Origin: Sphingobium sp. TKS
GTDB lineage: Bacteria > Pseudomonadota > Alphaproteobacteria > Sphingomonadales > Sphingomonadaceae
Assembly (NCBI RefSeq): GCF_001563265.1
Contig: NZ_CP005083.1
Coordinates: 1,305,001 to 1,369,000 of the forward strand
Length of the DNA: 64,000 nt
Reading direction: 5' to 3'
The number at the start of each line of letters is the position of its first letter. Within the stretch, counting starts at the first letter, position 1. Made by a program: the position numbers and the translations under genes. Below the pieces are notes generated by a model. It saw only the letters and a list, made by a program, of their open reading frames with translations, was not told where the DNA came from and did no database searches. This document shows, one piece after another, positions 8,159 through 16,887 of the stretch.

Positions 8159-9434
8159 CGCGTCCGCCAAAACCTTCCTGTTTCTTCAGGGACCGCATGG
8201 CCCCTATTTCGCGATGCTGGCCGATGCGCTGCGGGTGCGGGGGCACCGGGCGCTGCGGATCAACATCAATGGTGGCGACAAGGTCGACTGGCCGGGCGAG
8301 GGCGCGACCGACTATCGGGGAACCTTCCGCAACTGGCCGCTCTTCTTCGACGATCATATCGTCAACCATGGCGTGACCGACCTGATCCTCTATGGCGACT
8401 GCCGGCCCTATCATGCCTCCGCGCACAAGATGGCGCAGCTGCGCAACCTGCGCGTCCATGTGGTGGAGGAAGGCTATATCCGTCCCGATTTCCTGACGCT
8501 GCAGGAAGATGGGGTGAACGGCAATTCGACCCTGCCGCTCGATCCCGAATGGTTTCTGGAGCAGGCGAAGACCCTGCCGCCCGAGGAGAACGGGCTGGAG
8601 CCGCAAATCCCCTCCACCTTCCGCCAGCGCGCCTTCAACACCGGGCGCAACGGCGTGGCGTCGGCGCTGATGCGGCCGGCCTTTCCCTTCTATCGGACGC
8701 ATCGGCCCAACAGCTTCCTCTGGGAAACGGTGGGCTGGTTCAAGAAGCTGAACCTGCGTCAGAACGAGCGCCGCAAGTCGCGGGAGGAATGGGCGAAGGT
8801 CAAGGACCGGCCCTATTTCACTTTGCCGCTGCAACTGGATTCCGATTATCAGATCCGTGTCCATTCGCCCTTCGGCACGATGCGGGCGGCGCTGCGTTTC
8901 GTGATCAAGAGCTTTGCCGCCCACGCTCCGGCCAATACCGCGCTGGTGGTGAAGCGCCATCCGCTCGATCCGGGGCTGGTGGCCTGGGGGCGGCTGACGC
9001 GGCGGCTGGCGGCGCAATATGGCATCAGCGACCGCGTCCTCTACCTGGCGGACTGGGACATTGCCGAAGTGGTCGGCCAATCGCTGGGCGTGGTGACGGT
9101 CAACAGCACGGTGGGGACGCTGGCGCTGAATGAGGGCAAGCCCGTCGTCGTGCTGGGCCATGCGGTCTACAAGGTGCCGGGCGTGGTGCACAAACGGTCG
9201 CTGGACGAATTCTGGTCCGCGCCGGGCGCGCCCGACATGGCGCTCTATTCGGCCTTCCGCCGGGTCCTGATCGATCGTTGTCTGATCCGGGGCGGATTGC
9301 TGAGCGAGGAAGGGCTGCGCCTGCTGGTCGAGAATGCGGTCGAGCGGTTGACCCGCAGACCGCCGGCGCAGGCGCCCGTCCGGCGAGGGCCGGTGGTCCA
9401 TGATCTGAACAGCGCCCGCACTGCTGTTCGTTAG
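8151..9434 (+). CDS. kpsS: KpsS-like capsule polysaccharide Kdo transferase
   Basis: A 427-residue KpsS-family protein. Recognisable segments are FLQGPHGPYF (about residues 10-19), the VVEEGYIRPD motif shared with KpsC, VKRHPLDPG, and the C-terminal NSTVGTLAL..GKPVVVLG that binds the CMP-Kdo donor. KpsS adds the first Kdo to lyso-phosphatidylglycerol and KpsC extends it; this is family knowledge. The start overlaps kpsC by 8 nt and the next gene begins one base after its stop, so kpsC, kpsS and the kinase-like gene form a tight unit. The ABC exporter genes kpsMTED are not in the window. Confidence 0.9.
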   Translation: MVDASAKTFLFLQGPHGPYFAMLADALRVRGHRALRININGGDKVDWPGEGATDYRGTFRNWPLFFDDHIVNHGVTDLILYGDCRPYHASAHKMAQLRNLRVHVVEEGYIRPDFLTLQEDGVNGNSTLPLDPEWFLEQAKTLPPEENGLEPQIPSTFRQRAFNTGRNGVASALMRPAFPFYRTHRPNSFLWETVGWFKKLNLRQNERRKSREEWAKVKDRPYFTLPLQLDSDYQIRVHSPFGTMRAALRFVIKSFAAHAPANTALVVKRHPLDPGLVAWGRLTRRLAAQYGISDRVLYLADWDIAEVVGQSLGVVTVNSTVGTLALNEGKPVVVLGHAVYKVPGVVHKRSLDEFWSAPGAPDMALYSAFRRVLIDRCLIRGGLLSEEGLRLLVENAVERLTRRPPAQAPVRRGPVVHDLNSARTAVR

Positions 9435-9435
9435 C

Positions 9436-10275
9436 ATGGCGGGGACGCCGCCGACGCTTTCCGGGATAGTGGAGGATAATCTGGCGACCCTGGCGTCGGG
9501 CGCCAGCGCGCGGGTTTGCCGCGTCGGGGAGCGCTTTGTCGTCAAGATCTTCCACGCTGCCGTGTCGGAGGAGATGATCGACCGTGAATTCGCCGCTGCG
9601 ACGCTGGCGGCGGATTGCGGCATCGCCGTCGCCCGGCCGGTCGAGTCCTTGCGGTTGAGGGCGGGGCGGGCGATCCTCTATCCGGAGATTGAGGGGCCGA
9701 CGATGATGCGCCAACTGCGCGTGCGTCCGCTGCGCAGCGGCGCGATGCTGCGCGACATGGCGGCATTCCATCGGCGGATTCACGACTGCCCGGCGCCGGG
9801 GTTGCGCTCGCTGCGGGACGTGTTGCGGACGGACATCGTCTACGGACCTGCGGATGCGGCCTTGCAGCAGGCGGCGCTTCGCCTGCTGGATGGGCTGCCC
9901 GATGGCGACCGGCTGTTGCATGGCGATTTTCACGTCAAGAATATCCTGATGACGGACAGCGGGGCGGTCGCGATCGACTGGTCGAAGGCGGCGCAGGGGG
10001 CGGTCACGCCGGATATAGTGCGCACGGAAATGCTGATGCGCTTTGGCGAGGGGCCGCAGGATTGGCTGACCAACAGGGCGCGGGACTGGGCGGCGCGATG
10101 CTATGCGGATCATTATCGTCGCCTTGCGCCCGGTCATTTTGCCCAGGTGGCGGAGTGGCGGGCCGTGGTTGGGCTGGCCTGGCTGCGCGCGCGGGCGTCG
10201 GTGCGGCGGAAGGCTTTTCTGGCCTATCTCAATCGTGCGTTGGCGGAGGTGGGCTTGCCGCTCATAGCGGAATGA
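9436..10275 (+). CDS. APH/choline-kinase-fold phosphotransferase
   Basis: This 279-residue protein has the aminoglycoside/choline-kinase catalytic core: the loop LLHGDFHVKNILM with catalytic Asp and Asn, followed by AIDWSKAAQG, whose Asp is the metal ligand (DFG equivalent). The N-half has KIFHAAVSEEMIDREF, with the ATP-binding Lys and a nearby Glu. The start lies one base after the kpsS stop, so it is co-expressed with the capsule genes and may phosphorylate a sugar or lipid-linked intermediate. That role is inference; antibiotic resistance is unlikely in this setting. The gene ends tail-to-tail, 14 bp inside modC. Confidence 0.82.
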   Translation: MAGTPPTLSGIVEDNLATLASGASARVCRVGERFVVKIFHAAVSEEMIDREFAAATLAADCGIAVARPVESLRLRAGRAILYPEIEGPTMMRQLRVRPLRSGAMLRDMAAFHRRIHDCPAPGLRSLRDVLRTDIVYGPADAALQQAALRLLDGLPDGDRLLHGDFHVKNILMTDSGAVAIDWSKAAQGAVTPDIVRTEMLMRFGEGPQDWLTNRARDWAARCYADHYRRLAPGHFAQVAEWRAVVGLAWLRARASVRRKAFLAYLNRALAEVGLPLIAE

Positions 10276-10870
10276 TGTGATCGGCCAGCCGTTCGACTTC
10301 CGCACGGTCGTGGCTGACATAGAGCATCGGCATGGCAAGGTCGTGCTTCATCCGCTCGATGACGGTCAGGATTTCCTCGCGCCTGGCCGGGTCGAGCGAG
10401 GAAAGCGGTTCGTCCAGCAGCAGGAAACTGGGGCCGGACAGTAGTGCCCGCCCGATCGCGACGCGTTGCGCTTCGCCGCCTGAAAGCGTGGCGGGCCAGC
10501 GATCGAGCAAATGGCCGATGCCCAGGAAATCGAGTACCGCCTCGAAGGGCAAGGGCGCATCGCCATGCCGACCGTAGAGCAGGTTGGCGCGCACCCGCAT
10601 ATGCGGGAAGAGGCGTCCGTCCTGGAAGACATAGCCTGCCCGGCGTTGGGGCGCCGGAACATTGATGGCGGCGCTGCTGTCGAACAGCGTTTCACCTGCG
10701 ACTGCTATCCGGCCGCGATCCGGCGTGATGATGCCCGCGACCATGTTGAGGATGCTGGTCTTGCCCGCGCCGGATGGACCAAAGAGCGCGACGAGGCCTG
10801 CGCCCGCATGGGCATGCAGGGCGATGTGGCGTTCACCGATGCGGTGGTCGATCTCGATATCAAAGGACAT
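10262..10870 (-). CDS. modC: Molybdate ABC transporter ATP-binding protein, short form
   Basis: ModC powers molybdate import. Residues 31-38 form the Walker A loop GPSGAGKT, followed by the Q-loop FQDGRLFPHM, the signature LSGGEAQRVAIGRALL and Walker B LLLDEPLSSLD, ending with the H-loop SHD. The protein stops at 202 residues, right after the nucleotide-binding domain, so the C-terminal TOBE/Mop domain that binds molybdate in typical 350-residue ModC is missing. The ATG at 10870 is preferred because its product begins with the first beta strand. It overlaps modB by 11 nt and is coupled to it. Confidence 0.9.
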   Translation of the reverse strand: MSFDIEIDHRIGERHIALHAHAGAGLVALFGPSGAGKTSILNMVAGIITPDRGRIAVAGETLFDSSAAINVPAPQRRAGYVFQDGRLFPHMRVRANLLYGRHGDAPLPFEAVLDFLGIGHLLDRWPATLSGGEAQRVAIGRALLSGPSFLLLDEPLSSLDPARREEILTVIERMKHDLAMPMLYVSHDRAEVERLADHIIPL

Positions 10871-11558
10871 GGTTGGTCCTTCCGCCGCCAGCCCGGCGGG
10901 CGAGCGCTTCGGAGGCGACCAGCGCGGCCAGCGACAGCAGGATCGAGATGACGGCAAGGCGCGTCACCGCCGTTTCCGCGCCGGGCATTTGCAGGGCGGA
11001 ATAGATGGCGATGGGCAAGGTGCGGGTTTCGCCGGGGACATCGGACACGAAGGTGATCGTCGCGCCGAATTCCCCGATGGAACGGGCAAAGCCGAGCACC
11101 AGTCCGGCCAGCACGCCCGGCAGCGCCAGGGGCAGGGAAATGGTGAAGAAGACGCGCCGCCGCTTGGCTCCCAGGGTCTGGGCGGCCTGCTCCAGCCGCC
11201 GGTCGATGCCCTCGATCGATAGCCGCATGGCGCGCACCATCAGCGGCATCGCCATGATCGCGGAGGCGAGCGCGGCGCCGGTCCAGCGGAACATGAAGCT
11301 GACGCCCAGCGCCTGTTCGAACAGCCTGCCCAGCGGCCCGTTGGCGCCGAACAGCAGCAGCAGCAGCCATCCGGTCACGACCGGCGGCACGACGAGCGGC
11401 AGGTGCACGAGGGCGTCGACGAGCAGCTTGCCGGGAAAGCGCGACCGGGCGAGCAGCCAGGCCAGCGCGAAAGAGACCGGCAGCATCAGCCCGACCGCGA
11501 CCAGGCTGACCCGGAGCGATAGAGTAACAATGCCCCATTCTTCGGGAGAGAGGATCAT
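10860..11558 (-). CDS. modB: Molybdate ABC transporter permease
   Basis: ModB forms the inner-membrane channel for molybdate. The 232-residue protein has about five to six transmembrane segments and the EAA coupling motif (EQAAQTLGAKRRRVFFTISLP) that docks on ModC. The loop GFARSIGEFGATI is highly typical of ModB/CysT permeases. The ATG at 11558 has AGAGGG upstream. It is transcribed with modC, but the substrate-binding gene modA lies beyond a gene on the opposite strand, so modB-modC must have their own promoter in the 11559-11668 gap. Confidence 0.95.
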   Translation of the reverse strand: MILSPEEWGIVTLSLRVSLVAVGLMLPVSFALAWLLARSRFPGKLLVDALVHLPLVVPPVVTGWLLLLLFGANGPLGRLFEQALGVSFMFRWTGAALASAIMAMPLMVRAMRLSIEGIDRRLEQAAQTLGAKRRRVFFTISLPLALPGVLAGLVLGFARSIGEFGATITFVSDVPGETRTLPIAIYSALQMPGAETAVTRLAVISILLSLAALVASEALARRAGGGRTNHVL

Positions 11559-11668
11559 GCCGCCCTCTTTCTAGCAGGATAGTGGAAAATACCAGCCTTC
11601 GTCATGGGCATTGCATCGTTCCGGCTCACAGGGCAAATCCGCAGCCTGTCCCTTCTGGAGCTTCCCGC

Positions 11669-12415
11669 ATGAAATCCTTGATCGCCTTCGACCTCGATGG
11701 AACCCTTGCCGAGAGCAAGCAGCCGCTGGGCGAGGCGATGGGGGAAGCGTTGGCACGACTGCTGGAGGTCGCGCATGTCGCGGTGATCTCCGGCGGCGAC
11801 TGGCCGCAGTTCGACAAGCAGGTGGCGAGCCGACTGCCGGAACGGGCCGATCGTTCGCGCCTGTGGCTGATGCCGACGACCGGGACGAAGCTCTATACCC
11901 ATGGCGAGGGCGGTTGGCGCCCGGTCTATGCCGAATTGTTCGATGAGGCGCAGAAACAGGCGATCCTGGCGGCGTTCGACGCTTCGCTGGAAGCGACGGG
12001 CTTCGTGCCGGAACAGGTGTGGGGTGAGCGGATCGAGGATCGCGGCAGCCAGATCACCTTTTCCGCCCTTGGCCAGCAGGCGCCGATCCACGCCAAGGAG
12101 GTGTGGGATCCCGATTTCGCCAAGCGCAGGGTGATTCAGGCGGATTTGCGAGATCGCTTGCCGGGCCTGTCGATCAACATGGGCGGGGCGACCTCCATCG
12201 ACATCACGCGGGAGGGGGTGGACAAGGCCTATGGTCTGAAGAAGCTGCGCGACGCGAGCGGGATCGCGCTGGACGCGATGATGTTCATTGGGGATGCGAT
12301 CTTCCCCGGCGGCAATGATTATCCGGCGAAGCAACTGGGGCTGGATACGGTGCGGGTGCGCGATCCGCAGGAGACGCTGGCGGTGATCGACGCGATTGTG
12401 GCCTGTCAGAGGTGA
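11669..12415 (+). CDS. HAD-IIB family hydrolase (phosphomannomutase-like)
   Basis: A 248-residue haloacid-dehalogenase phosphatase. Motif I is FDLDGT with nucleophile Asp8 and Asp10; motif II is VISGGDW; the C-terminal GDAIFPGGND carries the metal-binding acidic residues. The type IIB cap lies between about residues 85 and 180. The family includes eukaryote-type phosphomannomutase and mannosyl-3-phosphoglycerate phosphatase, and bacterial members are often annotated as phosphomannomutase; I cannot assign a substrate. The ATG at 11669 is preceded by GGAG at a good distance. It sits on the plus strand inside the otherwise minus-strand mod locus. Confidence 0.85.
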   Translation: MKSLIAFDLDGTLAESKQPLGEAMGEALARLLEVAHVAVISGGDWPQFDKQVASRLPERADRSRLWLMPTTGTKLYTHGEGGWRPVYAELFDEAQKQAILAAFDASLEATGFVPEQVWGERIEDRGSQITFSALGQQAPIHAKEVWDPDFAKRRVIQADLRDRLPGLSINMGGATSIDITREGVDKAYGLKKLRDASGIALDAMMFIGDAIFPGGNDYPAKQLGLDTVRVRDPQETLAVIDAIVACQR

Positions 12416-12446
12416 TTTTCCCTCCCGGTTACGGGGAGAGAAAATC
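12414..12446. terminator. Bidirectional terminator between HAD gene and modA
   Basis: Arms 12414-12427 and 12432-12446 pair around a GTTA loop, with T-rich and A-rich flanks on the two sides of the stem, so it can end transcription from both convergent genes. It overlaps the stop codons of both neighbours. Confidence 0.75.
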
Positions 12447-13218
12447 AAGGCCGGCTGAAACCGTAGCGGGCGAAGATGCTCTGTCCGGACCGCGACAGCA
12501 GGAAGCGGCGAAAAGCTTCGGCCTGCGGGTTCCGGCTCGCGCTCAGCCGGGCGATGGGATAGCGGATCGGCGCATGGCTGCCTGCCGGGAAAGCGCCGAC
12601 CACGACCACGTCCTTCGATGCGCGGGCGTCCGTCGCATAGACGATGCCCAGCCGCGCCTCGCCGCGTTCCACCAGGGTCAGGGCCGAGCGGACATTGTCG
12701 CCCAGCGCCAGACGGTTCGCGACGCTGGGCCAGACGCCCAGCGCGGTGAGCGCCGCCTTTCCATATTTGCCCGCGGGCACGCTGTCGGGATTGGCCATGG
12801 CGAGCCGGGAATCGCCCAGCGCTCTGGCGATCGGCATGCCGCGCGCGATGCGCAGCCGCAGCGGCGCCCGCGCCGGGGCGACCAGCACCAGCCGGTTGCC
12901 CGCCATGTCGGCCCGGGTGCCGCGCTGGAGCAAGCCCCCCCTTTCGACATCGTCCATCCAGTCTTCATCCGCGGACACGAACAGGTCGGCCGGGGCGCCG
13001 CTCCTGATCTGGCGGGCGAGGGCGGATGAGGCGGCGAAGGACAGGACAGGCCGGGCATGGCGCTGCGCCGCCCAGGCATCGGCGGCGGTGTTCATCGCCT
13101 CCTGCATGCTGGCGGCGGCCAGCACCAGCGGACCGCGCTGCTGCGCCATGGCCGGGGCAAGCAGTATATGAAAGAATATAGCGACGAACGTAGCGGCGCG
13201 GAGAATCACTTTCGGCAT
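12445..13218 (-). CDS. modA: Molybdate ABC transporter substrate-binding protein
   Basis: ModA is the periplasmic molybdate receptor. The 257-residue precursor begins with a signal peptide that likely ends after AMA (about residue 25). The mature part starts LVLAAASMQEAM and continues with FAASSALARQI and GAPADLFVSADEDWMD, the oxyanion-binding loops of the family; the later GDNVRSALTLVERGEARLGIVYATDA region supplies the second lobe. It is divergent from the molybdopterin protein and separated from modB/modC by a convergent HAD gene, so it has its own promoter. Confidence 0.94.
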   Translation of the reverse strand: MPKVILRAATFVAIFFHILLAPAMAQQRGPLVLAAASMQEAMNTAADAWAAQRHARPVLSFAASSALARQIRSGAPADLFVSADEDWMDDVERGGLLQRGTRADMAGNRLVLVAPARAPLRLRIARGMPIARALGDSRLAMANPDSVPAGKYGKAALTALGVWPSVANRLALGDNVRSALTLVERGEARLGIVYATDARASKDVVVVGAFPAGSHAPIRYPIARLSASRNPQAEAFRRFLLSRSGQSIFARYGFSRP

Positions 13219-13323
13219 GGCTTTGCTTCTGCCAGCTTCGCGCCCTTTTGTCTTGGTCCGCCATCGGTTAAGCGGAGTTTATGACGTTTCGTCCGACCCC
13301 GCCGGTCCAGGCCTGATCGCATC

Positions 13324-14991
13324 GTGGCGGTCGTTCGTTCGCTTTGCGGCCAATGCGGCGTGGGATGCGGCATCCGGGCCGTGACCGGCGAGGGGCGCGA
13401 GGCTCGCATCGAAGGCGATCCCGTGCATCCGGCCAATAGCGGCCTGCTCTGCACCCGCAGCGAGGCGCTGAAGGACATGCTCGCTTTGGACGGCCGATTG
13501 CTGCGGCCGATGGTGGATGGCCGTGCGGTCGGATGGGATCGGGCCATCGATCAGGCCACGCGCCGGCTTGCTAGCGTCATCGCCCGTCATGGCCCCGACA
13601 GCGTGGCGATGCATGTGCCGGGCGGCCTGCTGACCGAGGATTATTATGTCGCCAACAAGCTGATGAAGGGCTTCATCGGCTCCGCCCATATCGATGCGCC
13701 TGCCAGCGCGGCGGGCGGCATGGCGGCGGCGCAACGTGCCGCCTTTGGCGAAGATGTGATGCCCGCCGCCTATGAGGATCTGGCGCAGGCGGACATGCTG
13801 CTGTTGGTGGGGGAAGCGACTGCGCGCCGTCATCCGGTGCTGCATGAGCGGATTGCCGAGGCGCGGGCGGAACAGGGTGCGCGCCTTGTCCTGATCGCGC
13901 GCACGGACGAGGGGCAGGAGGTCGAGGCCGATGAGCGCCTGACAGTCGCGCCGGGCAGCGAGGCGGCGCTGCTGAGCGGGTTGCTGCTGCATTGCTATGA
14001 TCATGGCGTGCTGGACCGGGATTTTCTGAATCGGAACCTGCTCGTGCCGCCGGACTTTTGGGTGGGCCTGCGCCGGGGGCATGATCTCTGGTCGGTGGCG
14101 CGGGCCTGCGAGTTGGCGCCGGGGGAAGTGCGCGGATTTTATGAGCGGGTGGCGGCCATGCCCCGGCTGGTGACGCTGTTCAGCCCGCGTGGCGCGGGGG
14201 AGGCAGGGCGGCGCCTGTCGGCCGCCATTCTCAATTTCCATCTGGCAACCGGGCGGATCGGCAAGCCGGGCGCGGCACCCTTTGCGGTGACGGATGCCGC
14301 CAATGGCATGGGCGCGCGCGAAGTCGGATGCCGGGCCGGTGAACTGGCCGCGCACCGGGACTTTTCGATCGAGGCCTTGGCGCAGGTCGGCCGCTTCTGG
14401 GGCGCGGCCGCGCTGGCGGACAGGCCGGGATTGTCAGGCGCCGCGCTAGCCGACGCGATCGAGACGGGACGCATCAAGGCGTTGCTGATGCCGGGCGGCT
14501 TGCCGTCGGCTTCGCATCCGATCCGTGGCCTGCTGGAGCAGGTGCCGCTCATCATCCTGACCACGCCGTGGAACGAGCCGGAAGTGGAGACGCTGCGCAT
14601 GATCGCGCTTCCTGCCCCGGTATGGATCGAAAAGGACGGGACGTTGACCGGCGCCGACCGGCTGATCAGCCGGCAGCGGTGGCTATTCCCGTTGCCTGGA
14701 GAGGCGAAGCCCGACTGGTGGATCATGACCCGGATCGCCCAGGCCATGGGCTGGCGCGATGCCTTTCATTATGAACGGCCCGCGGAAATCTATCGCGAGC
14801 ATGTGCGGCTGACCGCCTATCGCAATGAGGGGGCGCGGCTGCTGAACCTCAAACGGCATGCGCCCATTTCCAACCCCGCTTATGATGAACTGACGCCGTG
14901 GCGTTGGGGAGAAGTGCCGTTTGATGAAGGGCGCTTTCCCACGCCGGATGGGAAAGCGCGGTTGGTCGCCTTCTGGGATCAGGATTCCTGA
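13324..14991 (+). CDS. NasA-like molybdopterin oxidoreductase, short and atypical
   Basis: The protein matches the N-terminal two thirds of assimilatory nitrate reductase/formate dehydrogenase-type molybdopterin enzymes. The [4Fe-4S] ligands CGQCGVGC (Cys8, Cys11, Cys15) and a fourth in LLCTRS are present, as is LLTEDYYVANKLMKGFIG. Two deviations stand out. The segment normally containing the Mo-ligand Cys (NIDTNxRLCM) reads HIDAPASAAGGM, with no Cys. The conserved Lys after the fourth cluster Cys is Arg. At 555 residues it ends at TPDGKARLV, just where the C-terminal dinucleotide-binding domain would begin. The start is GTG at 13324. It is divergent from modA. Function is uncertain; it may not be a nitrate reductase. 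Confidence 0.8.
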   Translation: MAVVRSLCGQCGVGCGIRAVTGEGREARIEGDPVHPANSGLLCTRSEALKDMLALDGRLLRPMVDGRAVGWDRAIDQATRRLASVIARHGPDSVAMHVPGGLLTEDYYVANKLMKGFIGSAHIDAPASAAGGMAAAQRAAFGEDVMPAAYEDLAQADMLLLVGEATARRHPVLHERIAEARAEQGARLVLIARTDEGQEVEADERLTVAPGSEAALLSGLLLHCYDHGVLDRDFLNRNLLVPPDFWVGLRRGHDLWSVARACELAPGEVRGFYERVAAMPRLVTLFSPRGAGEAGRRLSAAILNFHLATGRIGKPGAAPFAVTDAANGMGAREVGCRAGELAAHRDFSIEALAQVGRFWGAAALADRPGLSGAALADAIETGRIKALLMPGGLPSASHPIRGLLEQVPLIILTTPWNEPEVETLRMIALPAPVWIEKDGTLTGADRLISRQRWLFPLPGEAKPDWWIMTRIAQAMGWRDAFHYERPAEIYREHVRLTAYRNEGARLLNLKRHAPISNPAYDELTPWRWGEVPFDEGRFPTPDGKARLVAFWDQDS

Positions 14992-16154
14992 CCGGCGATC
15001 GTGCGCAGATGCTCCAGCAGCGCGTCGCCATTGGCGGCCCAGGTGAAGCGCAGCGCAGTTTCGCGCACCGCTTCCCGTTCGGGCGGGTTGACCAATATGT
15101 CGCTGATGGCGGCGGCCAGGGCTTCGGGTTGGCGGGCGACGATCTGCCCCGCTTCGGGCCGGTCGAGCAGTTCGCGCGCGCCGCCGACGTCGCTGATCAC
15201 GATCGGCGTGCCGCAGGCCAGCGCCTCCACCCAGGCATTGGCCAGGCCTTCGGACGAGGATGGCAGCGCCATGACGTCGGCGGCGGCATAGATGCGCGGC
15301 AGCCGGTCATGCGGCACGGACCCCAGGAAGCCGATGCGCCGGTCGACGCCCAGTTCCTCCGCCTGTTTCTCCAGTGCGCGGCGATATTGCCCCTGACCCG
15401 CGAACAGCAGCGTGACGCCCGGCAGTTGCGGTAGCGCCTGCACCAGCAATTCCTGCCCCTTGCGCGGAATGAGCGCGCCGACGCACAGCACCACCGGCCC
15501 TTCGAAGCCCAGGCTTTCCTTCGCCGCCGCCTGGTCGGTCAGTTCGAATCGGTCCAGGTCGACGCCGGTATAATGGACGCGGATCTTGTCTGCATCGATG
15601 CCCATGCGCGCCATCGACCGGCGCATCGCGTCGGACACGGAGAGCAGCCCGGCGGCGTCTTCGGCTGCGCGCTGCACCATTTTCCGCGTGCCCCGGCGCA
15701 TGCCCCAATAATGGATGTCGGCGCCGCGAGCCTTTACCGAATAGGGAATGCCCAGCGCGCGGGAAAGCCGCTGCGCCACCGGGCCGTCGGGGAAGAAGAA
15801 GCTGGCGTCGATGACGTCGAAAGGCTGCTGCGCATGCAGGCGCCTGACCAGCGGCAGGATGGCGCGGGTCATGCTGTGGACGTTGAAGCGCCCGCCGAAT
15901 TTGGGAATGATCGGAAAGACCGGGCGATGGACGGTCAGATCCTTCCACCGTTCCTTGGCGGGCAAGGCGCGCAGGGCGGCATATCGCTTCGCCTTCGACA
16001 GCGGCCAGGGCGGGATGCCCAGCGGCGCGACGACCGTGACCTGGACGCCGTCCCGGCTCGCCAGTTCCCGTGCCTGCCGTTCCACGAAGACGCCGAAATT
16101 GGGACGGCTCATGTCCGGGAACAGGGTCGACAGCATCAGGACGTTCAGCGTCAT
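14979..16154 (-). CDS. Glycosyltransferase family 4
   Basis: A 391-residue GT-B retaining glycosyltransferase. The N-terminal domain begins MTLNVLMLSTLFPDMSRP, and NFGVFVERQA is a typical acceptor-side segment of exopolysaccharide GT4 enzymes. The C-terminal domain has VLCVGALIPRKGQELLVQAL and SSSEGLANAWVEALACGTP with the E-x7-E pair. There is no signal peptide. Its 3' end overlaps the convergent molybdopterin gene by 13 nt. It probably contributes to exopolysaccharide, but no polymerase or flippase is next to it, so the product is unknown. Confidence 0.9.
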   Translation of the reverse strand: MTLNVLMLSTLFPDMSRPNFGVFVERQARELASRDGVQVTVVAPLGIPPWPLSKAKRYAALRALPAKERWKDLTVHRPVFPIIPKFGGRFNVHSMTRAILPLVRRLHAQQPFDVIDASFFFPDGPVAQRLSRALGIPYSVKARGADIHYWGMRRGTRKMVQRAAEDAAGLLSVSDAMRRSMARMGIDADKIRVHYTGVDLDRFELTDQAAAKESLGFEGPVVLCVGALIPRKGQELLVQALPQLPGVTLLFAGQGQYRRALEKQAEELGVDRRIGFLGSVPHDRLPRIYAAADVMALPSSSEGLANAWVEALACGTPIVISDVGGARELLDRPEAGQIVARQPEALAAAISDILVNPPEREAVRETALRFTWAANGDALLEHLRTIAGQES

Positions 16155-16224
16155 CGCATCTTCCTAACGGGTAGCTTCGCGTCAACCATGGTCAGGGCAG
16201 GGTTAAGGATGAAATCGCCTTTGT

Positions 16225-16788
16225 CTACAGTCGTCTCACCAGTTGGACGGCCACGGCGCCCCAAGGTGGGTCACTTATCACCTGCTGGCGCGTACCGCTG
16301 CCCAAAGGAAGGATGTGCAGCCGGTCGTCCTCGCGCCCGATCAGCCGTCCGAACAGAAAGCGTCCGGCATGGCGCGGCAGCAGCAGGTCGCGGTTGAGCA
16401 CGCTGGAAAATTCGTCGGGCAGGATGCGGCGGCACCAGATTTCATCACCGCTGCGGTAATCCCCGATGCTGCCCGATACTTGAACGCCGACCATCGCATC
16501 GACGGGCGCTGGAGGGGGAAGGGAGAGCGGCCGGGTCGGCGCGCGGGCGCCCTCCGGCCCCAGCAGCGCGGCGACCGGCACGACATTCTGGCCGGGCAGG
16601 GCGACCAGTTCGGAAGAGGCGACGCCCAATGCCTTGGCGATGCGGTTCAGCCAGTTGACCGATACGGTTCGGGTGCCGGTTTCCAGCCGGCCGATGGTCT
16701 GGGCGGTGGTCGGGGGAACGCATAACGCGCCGACCTGCTCCAACGTCAGTCCCTTGGCTTTGCGTACCTCCCGGATGCGGGTGATCAT
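16225..16788 (-). CDS. XRE family regulator with S24-like C-terminal domain
   Basis: The 187-residue protein has an N-terminal lambda-repressor-type helix-turn-helix (about residues 1-60; KGLTLEQVGALC as helix 2 and TTAQTIGRLETG as recognition region). A proline-rich linker follows, then a C-terminal beta-rich region with SGDEIWCRRI and RFLFGRLI, resembling the peptidase S24/LexA-like sensor fold but without an obvious Ser-Lys dyad. Its target is unknown. It is divergent from the DUF6456 gene, so that promoter region is a plausible autoregulatory site. Confidence 0.82.
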   Translation of the reverse strand: MITRIREVRKAKGLTLEQVGALCVPPTTAQTIGRLETGTRTVSVNWLNRIAKALGVASSELVALPGQNVVPVAALLGPEGARAPTRPLSLPPPAPVDAMVGVQVSGSIGDYRSGDEIWCRRILPDEFSSVLNRDLLLPRHAGRFLFGRLIGREDDRLHILPLGSGTRQQVISDPPWGAVAVQLVRRL

Positions 16789-16887
16789 ATCTCGTCCTAT
16801 TTTTTACCTATTTGGTTTTTATGCTTTCCTACAAACTGATGGGCGTGGCAAGTCCCCTTGCATCCAGTTCCAGTAGGGAGACGCGCC

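Noticed and set aside
13281..13316. An 11-codon frame with a good binding site upstream of the molybdopterin gene
   Set aside because: It could be a leader peptide, but it is too short and lacks an attenuator-like structure.
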